64,000 nucleotides of DNA from Helicobacter cetorum MIT 00-7128 (GTDB taxonomy: Bacteria > Campylobacterota > Campylobacteria > Campylobacterales > Helicobacteraceae): positions 186,001-250,000 of the forward strand of contig NC_017737.1 of NCBI RefSeq assembly GCF_000259255.1, in the 5' to 3' direction. Under the pieces are notes generated by a model. It saw only the letters and a list, made by a program, of their open reading frames with translations. It did no database searches and was not told the origin of the DNA. Positions 44,218 through 52,425 of this stretch are shown in pieces. A program made the position numbers and the translations under genes. Each line of letters starts with the position of its first letter. Within the stretch, counting starts at the first letter, position 1.

Positions 44218-46074
44218 TTATTTAATCTCTTTTAAAAGAGAATTTTTAAATTCTTTAATCTCATTTTCGCTGACTAATTCAGCGATATTCCAATGTTGGA
44301 TTAAAAAGTCTAATAACTTCTCACTCCTTTCCTTAATCTCTGTAACGCCCCAAGAAGTATTTTTAGCAACTTCTTTTTCACTATAAGAGCCTTTTTGATA
44401 CTCTTTAATTTTCTCATCAAAGGGCTTGTTGCTTAAAGAACTGTTAGCGTTTTTAGGAAGTAAGAGCAAGTTTCCTAATGCATGCACGACATTTGGTTTT
44501 TTAGCAAGATTTTTTTCTTTAGTGCTATAGCCTTTATCAGGGGTTTGGGGCAAAATATGCTCTATACTTTCTGCACTTTCACTAAAATCAAGACTTGTTG
44601 TAGGGTTATGATGCAACTCGTATTCATAAAGCAAATAGTTTAGTGCCTTGCCCCACTCATACCACTTTTTAGGTTTAGTTTTAAGATTAATGCGCTCTTC
44701 AAGTAATTCTAAACCACTATGTTGCCCCTTAAAAAACCCTTCTATTAATGTTGGAAGTTCTTCAATAGATACTTTATCCACTTCAAGCCATCGATACGCT
44801 TGAATATTTTTAAAGGCTAAATTAATCAACTTATCTTTAGCAGTGTCTCTACTAGCAACCCCATAGACTAAAAATCCAAAACGCTCTAAATTCCCTAGTA
44901 AATCCTCTAATTCTTTGGTGGTATAAGGCTGTTTATCAATAAATTTTAATAAAATTTGCGTTGTAAAAATAGAAAGCAATAAGGGCATGAACGCATTATC
45001 GCTCAAGGCATTTAAACGGCGCATTTTGTCTAATAAAACAAGCATTTTAGGCGTAATTTCAATTTTAAGTTCCTTTTCATCACCATTATCATCGGTATAA
45101 CTTATGATAATATTCTCTTCATCAAGTGTGTGTAAAAAATCCCAAACCCAAGAAGAATATTTAATGAATAATAATAAGTCCTCTATTTTTTCATATTCAT
45201 CATCTAAATTTGTGTTATGGGTGTATCTTTTATGGGCGTTAAACTCCATATCCAATAACCTTGCCTTAAAATTCCCTTTCTCCCCATAATAATACGCTAC
45301 AAAATGTTTCAAAAAACTCTCTAAATGAGAATCTTGAAAATTTTTCAAACTATCATAAAGACTAGTATAGGTGCTATTGATAAAATCTTGAAGCTCTTCT
45401 AATTTGTCTCCATCACAAATCTTATGCGCTATGAAATGCAAGCGATTTTTTAACAATTCCAAAGTGGATAGCTCTTTACCACGATTATTAATGGTCTCAA
45501 AAGAACTGAATTTATCTATCCTACTATCATTTAATTCCACCACGCTAAAAAGCATTCTTTTTGTAAGGGCATCAAACATTCTGTTGAGCGTATCCATAGG
45601 TGTATTGCTGATTTTTTCTTCAAAAAATTCATAAGCATTAATAAAATTCTTAGCATAAAAAGAAGTTTTAAATTTTTCTAAATCTTTTTCTTCTTTAACA
45701 ATAGCCTCAAAAGCGTCATCTACATCATAATAATTGTAGCTATAGTATAAAGTGGGTTTTAGACTTTTTAAAGAATGCTTGTCTTCATTCTTGGTAACCC
45801 TTGCTAAAAGACCTAATAACATTAGACTTGTAGTCAATCGTTGCTGACCATCCACAACTTCAAAATCAGGTAAATCAAGCTCATCTTCAGCCTCTCTCAT
45901 TAACCTTAAAGTAAGATTATGCATGTAGTGAAACTTGTTTTCTAGCTTAGAGATATACTCTAAATCATTCCAAAAATCCTTTAATTGCCTTTCTTGCCAT
46001 GCATAGCCTCTTTGATAATTAGGGATTTCAAACACGCCTTTATCAATCACTTCATCTAAATTCAATAATTTCAT
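44218..46074 (-). CDS. GmrSD-like nuclease (DUF262 plus DUF1524/HNH), 618 aa
   Basis: The N-terminal DUF262 domain is ParB/Srx-like: MKLLNLDEVIDKGVFEIPNY then QRGYAWQERQLKDFWNDL and VVDGQQRLTTSLMLLGLL, where DGQQR is the nucleotide-binding/hydrolysis motif. The C-terminal DUF1524 domain has SIEHILPQTPDKGYS and ALGNLLLLPKNANSSLSN, the His-Me/HNH nuclease motif. Proteins of this build (GmrSD and relatives such as BrxU) are Type IV restriction enzymes against modified phage DNA. It is one chain, as in fused GmrSD. Starts at ATG 46074 with AAGGATTTTT upstream, 40 bp after the 145-aa gene. Confidence 0.85.
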   Translation of the reverse strand: MKLLNLDEVIDKGVFEIPNYQRGYAWQERQLKDFWNDLEYISKLENKFHYMHNLTLRLMREAEDELDLPDFEVVDGQQRLTTSLMLLGLLARVTKNEDKHSLKSLKPTLYYSYNYYDVDDAFEAIVKEEKDLEKFKTSFYAKNFINAYEFFEEKISNTPMDTLNRMFDALTKRMLFSVVELNDSRIDKFSSFETINNRGKELSTLELLKNRLHFIAHKICDGDKLEELQDFINSTYTSLYDSLKNFQDSHLESFLKHFVAYYYGEKGNFKARLLDMEFNAHKRYTHNTNLDDEYEKIEDLLLFIKYSSWVWDFLHTLDEENIIISYTDDNGDEKELKIEITPKMLVLLDKMRRLNALSDNAFMPLLLSIFTTQILLKFIDKQPYTTKELEDLLGNLERFGFLVYGVASRDTAKDKLINLAFKNIQAYRWLEVDKVSIEELPTLIEGFFKGQHSGLELLEERINLKTKPKKWYEWGKALNYLLYEYELHHNPTTSLDFSESAESIEHILPQTPDKGYSTKEKNLAKKPNVVHALGNLLLLPKNANSSLSNKPFDEKIKEYQKGSYSEKEVAKNTSWGVTEIKERSEKLLDFLIQHWNIAELVSENEIKEFKNSLLKEIK

Positions 46075-46114
46075 AAAAATCCTTTCTTATTGTTATTTAA
46101 AAACTACTAGCCAC

Positions 46115-46552
46115 TTAACTTTTTCGCTTAATCAATTTTGGTGCTGAAATTTGGCGATTATGCGTAAAATGCCAAGTATTCCTATTAACTAACTCTTCGT
46201 ATTCTTTGCTCCCTTTTTGAGCACAAACCCCCTCAACCTTTAACGCCCCTTCTTCATCACACTCAATAGTGTCATGGTCAATTTTTAGAGCAAAAACACT
46301 GCGTTGGACTTCAGCCCCCTTAGTTAAATCCTCATTCACAATACCAATAATGTAATCCACTTTACGCATAGCCTCAAAATCTTCATATTGAGCCACTTCA
46401 CCTCTTCTTATGCGATAATAATCTAAAGTGCATTCATCACACATTTCTCTAAAACCCTCATTCCCTTCAATTGTCCCTTTATATGCGGGTGAAACCATAC
46501 ACAACAACAAGTTGTATTTTTCATGCACCTCTAAATCTTCTATCTTTGCCAT
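46115..46552 (-). CDS. Unknown acidic protein (145 aa) at the head of the GmrSD gene train
   Basis: Not recognised. Acidic first two thirds (MAKIEDLEVHEKYNLLLCMV, MCDECTLDYYRIRRGEV, IIGIVNEDLTKGAEVQ) and a basic end (PKLIKRKS). The ATG at 46552 follows AAAGGAGCT, a strong ribosome site. There is no TM segment or signal peptide. It could be a regulator or partner of the nuclease gene that follows, judged by position only. Confidence 0.6.
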   Translation of the reverse strand: MAKIEDLEVHEKYNLLLCMVSPAYKGTIEGNEGFREMCDECTLDYYRIRRGEVAQYEDFEAMRKVDYIIGIVNEDLTKGAEVQRSVFALKIDHDTIECDEEGALKVEGVCAQKGSKEYEELVNRNTWHFTHNRQISAPKLIKRKS

Positions 46553-46579
46553 TTCTAGCTCCTTTGAAATTTAATTCTG

Positions 46580-46608
46580 TAAGCCCCACTTAATTTAAAT
46601 GGGGCTTA
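46580..46608 (-). other. Hairpin between the octamer-repeat ORF and the 145-aa gene
   Basis: TAAGCCCCA (46580-46588) pairs with TGGGGCTTA (46600-46608). There is no T-run on either strand, so it may be a processing or attenuation stem rather than a terminator. Confidence 0.4.
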
Positions 46609-46712
46609 TTAAACTAAATGTTAAAGACAATTGAATTTATAAGCGAAGAAAAAACAAGCAACTTTTGAAAAAGTTAAGAAAAATGGGGGTTTTAAGCGGA
46701 TTTTGGTGAAAA

Positions 46713-46844
46713 TTATGGTAGCGTTGTTTGAATGTTTGAATGTTTGAATGTTTGAATGTTTGAATGTTTGAATGTTTGAATGTTTGAATGTTTGAATGTT
46801 TGAATGTTTGAATGTTTGAATGTTTGAATGTTTGAATGCCACAT
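46713..46844 (-). CDS. Short ORF made of octanucleotide repeats, possible phase-variable leader peptide
   Basis: The ATG at 46842-46844 has an excellent Shine-Dalgarno sequence (AAAGGAGC, 46850-46857) and a TATAAT 92 bp upstream. Two codons later the repeat CATTCAAA begins and runs for 14.25 copies, coding HSNIQTFK over and over with no stop in any frame. After the repeat this frame ends in TTLP at 46713 (43 aa). Adding one unit gives an end QRYHNFHQNPLKTP.., losing one gives NNATIIFTKIRLKP.. to 46621. No frame leads into the 145-aa gene. It may be a switchable leader or a gene whose 3' part was lost. Confidence 0.4.
   Translation of the reverse strand: MWHSNIQTFKHSNIQTFKHSNIQTFKHSNIQTFKHSNIQTTLP
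46725..46838 (-). repeat. 14.25 copies of an 8-bp tandem repeat (TGTTTGAA / CATTCAAA)
   Basis: A perfect period-8 array of 114 bp. Eight is not a multiple of three, so each gain or loss changes the reading frame of the ORF that starts 6 bp before it. Confidence 0.95.
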
Positions 46845-46935
46845 CTTTTGCTCCTTTATAACCATAGCCACAGCCATGCGACTATCTATGATATTTAACT
46901 CTAAACAATGAAACTAAATTTTGTGGTCAATGCGT

Positions 46936-46941
46936 ATTATA
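46936..46941 (-). promoter_or_regulatory. -10 box (TATAAT) upstream of the octamer-repeat ORF and the GmrSD gene train
   Basis: ACTATAATAC on the minus strand. The transcript would start near 46929, with an 85-nt leader before the ATG at 46844, and could run on through the genes to 35914. No other strong promoter is evident between here and the 145-aa gene. Confidence 0.5.
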
Positions 46942-47049
46942 GTCTATGAATTTTAATTATTAGTTAACAGATGATAAAAAACGCTTTTAGCCCTTAGCTT
47001 AGCATATTAAAAGCAAAGATTATTTTACTTTTAATATATCCCAAAAAAT

Positions 47050-47379
47050 TTAATAAGGACTATATAGTGGGATATTATTCAAGCGCATTGAATGATTTGG
47101 CAAACCTCTAATACCTCGCACACTATAGTTAAAATTTGTGCCTGTGCCTAAAGTGTCATAGACTTGGATTCCGGGAACATTTTGCAAACTTTGTGGGATA
47201 TTTTGATTAGCGTTTTCTTTAAGATTTTTGTTAGAAATCACACTACGAGAACCTGTATGATTTTTAACTTTCTTGCTACGCCAAGAAGTGGGGGCATTAT
47301 TAATATCTTTATTCTTTTTAGCATTTAAAATACTAGAAAAACTTAAGCTTAAAATGAGCAGTAATTTTAAAACTTTCAT
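47050..47379 (-). pseudogene. Truncated TonB-dependent receptor (FecA-like), N-terminal 109 aa
   Basis: The signal peptide MKVLKLLLILSLSFSSILNA is followed by the start of a plug domain: SRSVISNKNLKENANQNIPQ, SLQNVPGIQVYDTLGTGTNF, YSVRGIRGLPNHSMRLNNIP, after which a stop ends the frame. TonB receptors are 700-900 residues, so the barrel is gone. It resembles the FecA-type iron receptors of H. pylori. The ATG at 47379 follows AAGGATT. About 200 bp between its end and the octamer ORF show no barrel remnant. Confidence 0.8.
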
Positions 47380-47486
47380 AGTAATCCTTTTTTGATTAGA
47401 ATATCAAAATTTAAGTAAATTGACTCATTTACTTTTGTTGGTTATGATTCTATTCACATTTAGCCTTTAATAGTTTTTGTTAAATT

Positions 47487-47555
47487 TTTGACGGTTACAG
47501 AAACACACAAACACTCTTCTTTTGAACCTGTTTGACGGTTACAGAAACACACAAA
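47487..47555. repeat. 25-bp direct repeat, two copies
   Basis: TTTGACGGTTACAGAAACAC+ACAAA occurs at 47487-47511 and 47531-47555, 44 bp apart start to start. It lies between the truncated receptor and the alcohol dehydrogenase, about 80 bp before the latter. It may be a pair of operator sites or a duplication footprint. Two copies are too few to call CRISPR. Confidence 0.7.
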
Positions 47556-47633
47556 AATCCATTTTTTACATTTTATTGTATGTTAAAACTACAATAGAGA
47601 CTGAATGATATTTTTATGTTTTAAGGAGTTTTT

Positions 47634-48728
47634 ATGTGCAACACTTGCAGTAATAACCAAAGAGTGCCTTTTAAAGGTTTTGCAGTAGATAGTAAAGATG
47701 GAAAGTTCCACGAGTGGGAGCACTCTCGCCATGCTATGGGTGAATATGACATTATCATTGATACGCATTTCTCAGGAATTTGTCATACAGACATTCACTT
47801 TGCTCATAGTGATTGGCTACCCGGAATTTATCCTATGGTTCCTGGACATGAGATTGCTGGGGTAGTAACTGCGGTTGGTTCTAAAGTAACTAAGTTTAAA
47901 GTAGGAGACCATGCAGGTGTGGGTTGTATGGTAAATTCATGTGGTGAGTGTGATACTTGTAAGCATGACCACCAAGAGCAATGGTGTGAAAACGGCAAGA
48001 CCGTTTATACTTATAGCTGGGAAGATTCTTTCCACAATAATGAGCCTACTTATGGTGGTTACTCTAATAACATCGTAGTAAGCGAAAACTTTGCGATTTC
48101 TATCCCTAAAGAGGCTCCATTAGATAAGGCAGCGCCACTACTTTGTGCAGGAATCACCGTGTATTCACCTTTGAAATTCTCTAAAGTTGGCAAAGGTTCT
48201 AAAGTAGGAATCGCTGGTTTTGGTGGTTTAGGTCATATGGCTTTAAAATACGCTAAAGCTATGGGTGCAGAAGTGAGCGTATTTGCAAGAAATGACAAGA
48301 AAAAGCAAATGGCAATGGATATGGGTGCAACTCATTTCTATACTAGCACAGAAGAGTGCAAAGAAAAATTTGATTTAATCATTTCTAGCATTCCTACACA
48401 ATATGATTTGCTCGCTTACACTAAGCTCTTAAAATATGGCGGTGAAGTAGCGATTGTGGGTATCCCACCAAAAGACCCACAAAGAAACCTAGACTTTGGT
48501 GATTTAGTGTTATTCTCTGGTAATCACAAAGTTTATGGCTCTTGGATTGGCGGTGTAGCAGAGACTCAAGAAATGATGGATTTCTCTGTAAAACATGGCA
48601 TTTATCCTGAGATTGAACTCGTAACAGGTCAAGAAATTGATGCGACTTGGGATAAGCTCCTAAATGGTCAAGGCAATTTCCGCTATGTCATTGATATGAA
48701 AAAATCTATGGAAAACTTTAAGAAGTAA
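47634..48728 (+). CDS. Zinc-dependent NAD(P) alcohol dehydrogenase (cinnamyl-alcohol type)
   Basis: A medium-chain alcohol dehydrogenase. The catalytic zinc site has GICHTDIHFAHSDW and PMVPGHEIAGVV; the structural zinc site has CGECDTCKHDHQEQWC. The coenzyme motif is GIAGFGGLGHMALKYAKAMG. It is 364 residues, typical of the YahK/CAD group that reduces aldehydes with NADPH; H. pylori has a related enzyme. The start MCNTCSNNQRVPFKGFAVD has an unusual Cys pair. The ATG at 47634 follows AAGGAGT, with a TACAAT -10-like box at 47590-47595. A terminator follows. Confidence 0.92.
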   Translation: MCNTCSNNQRVPFKGFAVDSKDGKFHEWEHSRHAMGEYDIIIDTHFSGICHTDIHFAHSDWLPGIYPMVPGHEIAGVVTAVGSKVTKFKVGDHAGVGCMVNSCGECDTCKHDHQEQWCENGKTVYTYSWEDSFHNNEPTYGGYSNNIVVSENFAISIPKEAPLDKAAPLLCAGITVYSPLKFSKVGKGSKVGIAGFGGLGHMALKYAKAMGAEVSVFARNDKKKQMAMDMGATHFYTSTEECKEKFDLIISSIPTQYDLLAYTKLLKYGGEVAIVGIPPKDPQRNLDFGDLVLFSGNHKVYGSWIGGVAETQEMMDFSVKHGIYPEIELVTGQEIDATWDKLLNGQGNFRYVIDMKKSMENFKK

Positions 48729-48763
48729 GGTTTTTTCTAAGCAATTTAACTCATTCTCCTTTT

Positions 48764-48794
48764 GATAAAGACTCTTTTTTAAAGGGTCTTTATC
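48764..48794 (+). terminator. Terminator after alcohol dehydrogenase
   Basis: GATAAAGAC (48764-48772) pairs with GTCTTTATC (48786-48794), followed by TTTCTT. Confidence 0.8.
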
Positions 48795-48924
48795 TTTCTT
48801 AAGTTTAAGGAATGCTAAATGCGTAACTTGCTCCAACTAGAAATCAAGAATTTTAATTGGTTTAATCTATTATTTTTTAGTTTGAAACACTAAGCCCCTA
48901 ATTATCCCACTATAACAATATCTT

Positions 48925-49739
48925 ATGAATAGAGTATTTGTATTTCTTGGCATACTAATAGGCATTTATTTCACATACTTTAGCATTCATGCTTTGCATT
49001 TATCCGCAGTGATTTCTTCTTGTTTGGCAGGAATTTTCTCCCTACTCCCTTTTTTTAAAAAATTAGGCCTAAAGTCTGAATTTAGCGTGGCTATTTATTG
49101 TGGCTCTTTTGCTGGCATGGGTTGTGTGCTAAACGCATACGAACTTCTACTTACAGCCATATTGGTATGGCTACTTATGCTACTTTTTGCTAATTTTTTT
49201 AAAGGCTTTGGAGGCAAGCTTGGGCTTATGATTATGTGGGTTCTGTTATTACAGAACTTATCATTCTAATCTTTGGGGGTCAAAACATTCATAATTTATC
49301 GCTGATTAAATTGCTTTTTCATTTTAACCCCTTAACGGATTTTTATTCCACAATAAGCGTTATTGTTGCAAGCACGCTAGGATTTTATATAGGCGTATTT
49401 TTCCACCATTATTTGAAAAAAGGAGCGATATTTTCTTCTGCTTTCCCATCTTTGACAATAGGGCTTTTAGAATACTTTCCTATCGCCCATATTGAATTAT
49501 TTACAACAACCTTTTTTAGCGCCTCTTTTGTTGGAATGCTCGCTCAAGACCTAATCTTGCGCCGACTTTTTATCATGCTAATTATGGTGCATTTTTTAAC
49601 AAGCATTTTAGTCAAAAACAATCTAGGAGAATATGGCGGAGCCTTAGGAGTTATCGCATTTTTCTCAGTGTTTATTGTTTTGCAAATATATTTTATCGCT
49701 CTTTATTTAAAGCAACTATTCTATAGAAGCAAAATCTAA
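48925..49739 (+). pseudogene. Polytopic membrane protein split by a frameshift
   Basis: Two overlapping frames. The first (48925-49269) starts MNRVFVFLGILIGIYFTYFS and has hydrophobic segments up to KGFGGKLGL. The second (49236-49739, no start needed) continues at AYDYVGSVITELIILIFGGQ and carries further TM segments (VIVASTLGFYIGVFFHHYL, LGVIAFFSVFIVLQIYFIAL). Joined near 49225-49235 they give about 270 residues with seven or so TM helices. The family is not recognised. A TATAAC about 9 bp before the ATG suggests a near-leaderless mRNA. The shift may be a true mutation or a sequencing error; no long repeat marks it as a switch. Confidence 0.6.
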
Positions 49740-49861
49740 ACCTATTCCATTATCCCAAACTCCCCCTATAACATTCAATCATTAACCCTACAAATTTATA
49801 ACTAAGTCCTTTAAGCATTTATAAGTTACAATATTTATAAAAACTCTTAAAAAGAATTATC

Positions 49862-50686
49862 ATGCCAAATATCGCCATTCAAGGAATCTTAGGTTCGTTC
49901 CATTATATTGCCACTAAAGAATACTTCAAAGAGAATATAACCTTTTTAGAATGCGATAGTTTTAATGAAATGCCCCCCTTACTCTTAGAGCAAAAAGCTG
50001 ATTTTTTAGTCATGGCGATTGAAAACTCTATTGCTGGAGCGATTTTGCCTAATTTTTCTTTGATTGGTGCGTATGACTTGAATATCATAGGCGAAATTTA
50101 TTTGCCTATAACTCATAATCTCTTGGCCTTAAAAGGCACTAAAATACAAAATTTAAAAGAAGTTTGCTCGCATTCTATGGCGCTTTTGCAATGCCAAGAA
50201 TTTTTTAAAAATTACCCCCATATTAAGCTAGTAGAATACGCTGATACAGCCCTTTTTGCCAAAAAGATTGCGAGCGAAAATCTTAAAAATGTCGGAGCGA
50301 TTGCAAGCATTGAAGCTTGTAAAATTTATGATTTAGAGATTTTAGCCAAGCAAATTCAAGACAACACCCAAAACTATACCCGCTTTTTAATCCTTAATAA
50401 GCAAGAGAATAAAACTAATATCAATGCCAACAAAGCCTCTTTAAGCTTTGTTTTAAAGCATAGTGTGGGAAGTTTGGCTAAGATTTTAAATTTACTGGCT
50501 AGTTATCATCTTAATTTATGCAAGATTCAATCCTTGCCTATCCCTAGCAACCCTTTTGAATACGCCTTTTTTAGCGAAATTACTTTTAAAGATTATGCGA
50601 ATTATCAAAATGGCTTAAAAGTTTTGCAACAAGAAGTTGAAAAATTACAGATTTTAGGGGAATATGAAGAGAATAAGCTTAATTGA
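49862..50686 (+). CDS. pheA: Prephenate dehydratase
   Basis: Converts prephenate to phenylpyruvate for phenylalanine synthesis. The catalytic domain shows GILGSFHYIATKEYF (family GxxGsfs..A), ENSIAGAILPNFSL (family ENS.eG), HNLLALKG (family H.Ll) and NYTRFLIL (the TRF motif). A regulatory ACT domain follows (SLSFVLKHSVGSLAKILNLL, then SLPIPSNPFEYAFF, family SRP). It is 274 residues without a chorismate mutase domain. The third motif has Ala for the usual Glu/Gln neighbour. It stands alone with its own spacer. I do not recall a phe branch enzyme in H. pylori. Confidence 0.88.
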   Translation: MPNIAIQGILGSFHYIATKEYFKENITFLECDSFNEMPPLLLEQKADFLVMAIENSIAGAILPNFSLIGAYDLNIIGEIYLPITHNLLALKGTKIQNLKEVCSHSMALLQCQEFFKNYPHIKLVEYADTALFAKKIASENLKNVGAIASIEACKIYDLEILAKQIQDNTQNYTRFLILNKQENKTNINANKASLSFVLKHSVGSLAKILNLLASYHLNLCKIQSLPIPSNPFEYAFFSEITFKDYANYQNGLKVLQQEVEKLQILGEYEENKLN

Positions 50687-50687
50687 A

Positions 50688-51575
50688 TCATAAGATTTTA
50701 TTTAAAAATCCTTGCCTTAACATGTCTAAATTTAATAAATATTGATTATGATTAAAAGTCTCTTGCAAAGGATTTAAAGCCGTGAGCCAACCCTTGCCAT
50801 CCGTTATCCAAATAAAATCTATCCCTTGATTAATGATAAAATCATTTAAATATTGATACTCTCCAGCTGTGGCTTTAAGTTTTGAACCCCCACTACTATA
50901 ATAATTCACTTCTATTAAAAAGAGTTTGTGTTTAGCTTGATTTAAAAGAGCAAAATCAAAACGCCGATTATTTTTATCTATAAGAATATCATAAGAAAAA
51001 TTTTCTTTAATATTTTTTGTGTGGCTTGTTCTATATAGCTAAAATGGGGATTTTCTCTACAAAATTGTTCTAAAAATTGCGAGACTATTTTTTCCATTAA
51101 AAAACCTGTTCTATTTTTTTCTAGCATTACTATCAAGCCCTACTTCTATTCCAAAACAATAATCTACTAAGTTTTTAATTTCTTTATTTTTAAAAATACT
51201 TTTTAGACCACTTTCTTTAAAAAATATCAATAATTCATCTAAAATACTAGCATTCAAATCATTAATGAAAAGATATTCCTAATTTTTTGCAATTAAAGTT
51301 TTTAGGTTAGAAACAATAGGACTTTCTTTTAATTTTTCTAATCTTGTGGCTATCAATAAGGGCAAAGCTTTTCTTATATTAGGGTATTCCTTGATTAAAT
51401 CAATAAATTCTTGTTCAATATTTGATTTATTAAGTAAATAATTTAATAAATTTAACTCTTTTTCTATTGTTTTAATATTTTGTTTAGCCTTGTTAAAATC
51501 ACTAAAATAATCCCATGAGAAAATACTTTCGCATAATGAGTTAATAAAATCATTAAAAGTTATGTCTAGTTTCAT
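50688..51575 (-). pseudogene. Decayed DpnII/MboI-type restriction endonuclease
   Basis: Fragments in three registers spell a DpnII-family nuclease (GATC cutter). From 51575: [20 protein letters not shown] to LIKEYPNIRKALPLLIATRL, stop TAG at 51279; same frame continues NDLNASILDELLIFF to GIEVGLDSNARKK, stop; then shifted RTGFLMEKIVSQFLEQF; then shifted again FDFALLNQAKHKLFLIEVNY, GSKLKATAGEYQYLNDFI and FIWITDGKGWLTAL, ending at 50688. At least one nonsense and two frameshifts (near A-runs at about 51121 and 51010) make it inactive. The gene overlaps the 3' end of its methylase. Confidence 0.88.
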
Positions 51576-52425
51576 TATTTATTCCTTGTATCAACACTTC
51601 ATCAATCTTAAATCGCTTATTTCCCTTGCTATTAATACAACGATTAGCCTTTAGAATCTCTATTTTATAACCTTGATACAAATCTAAAATAAAAGGGGTA
51701 TTAGAATTACTTAAAAAAACTTTAACTTGTTTTTTAGCCAAAGTGTCAAACACTCTAAAAAGCTCTTTTTGCTCTTTTTCTAAAAACTCATTTTCACTAT
51801 AAGCGGCAAAACTAGAAGTCTCATTAAGTGGGTAGTAAGGCGGATCAAAATAAATTAAATCATTTGTATGGGCTAATTTTAACACTTCTTCATAAGAAGT
51901 GTGTTTAATGGTTGCATTTTGTAAGGCATAAGAACTATTTGAAATCACTTCAACATCACAAATTTTAGGGTCTTTATACGCTCCCATAGGCACATTAAAA
52001 AACCCTTCTTTATTCACTCTATACAAACCATTAAAACAAGTTTTATTGAGATAAATAAAGCGAGTTGCCCTTAAGAGAGCGTTAATTTCTTTAAAACCAC
52101 TCTCCCTGTCCCACTCACGCACTTCATAATAAAATTCTTTAGAATGCTCTTTTTTAAATTTTTGCAATTCCACAATAAGTGCATTAGGATTGTTTTTAAC
52201 CATTTCATAAGTGTTAATCAACTCCACATTAATATCAAATAAATACGCTTTCTTATTTTTTAGCCTACCCAAAGAAAACAACTCAAAAAATAACGCCCCA
52301 CCCCCTAAAAACGGCTCAAAATAATTTTCAAATTCCTTAGGAAGTAAAGGTAAGATTTGAGACAATAAATTTCTTTTGCCCCCAGCCCATTTGATAAAGG
52401 GTTGGCATATCCTTTTGCTTAGCAA
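51553..52425 (-). CDS. DNA adenine methyltransferase (DpnM/Dam type, GATC)
   Basis: An N6-adenine methylase of the alpha class. The N-terminal AdoMet motif is [20 protein letters not shown], followed by [17 protein letters not shown]; the catalytic motif is DPPYYP in [18 protein letters not shown]. At 290 residues it matches DpnM/Dam. GATC specificity is inferred from the family and from the adjoining DpnII-type nuclease remnant. Start TTG at 52425 ([10 protein letters not shown]) overlaps the ilvE stop by 7 bp. The frame is intact while its nuclease is wrecked, so it probably serves as an orphan methylase, blocking GATC cleavage or affecting expression. Confidence 0.9.
   Translation of the reverse strand: MLSKRICQPFIKWAGGKRNLLSQILPLLPKEFENYFEPFLGGGALFFELFSLGRLKNKKAYLFDINVELINTYEMVKNNPNALIVELQKFKKEHSKEFYYEVREWDRESGFKEINALLRATRFIYLNKTCFNGLYRVNKEGFFNVPMGAYKDPKICDVEVISNSSYALQNATIKHTSYEEVLKLAHTNDLIYFDPPYYPLNETSSFAAYSENEFLEKEQKELFRVFDTLAKKQVKVFLSNSNTPFILDLYQGYKIEILKANRCINSKGNKRFKIDEVLIQGINNETRHNF

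Noticed and set aside
46621-46842. Open frame through the octamer repeat starting inside the array
   Set aside because: It lacks its own start signal; the well-placed ATG at 46844 reads another frame. I kept the ORF with the ribosome site and describe this one as an alternative phase.
47487-47555. CRISPR array
   Set aside because: Only two repeats with a 19-bp spacer and no cas genes; better described as a direct repeat.
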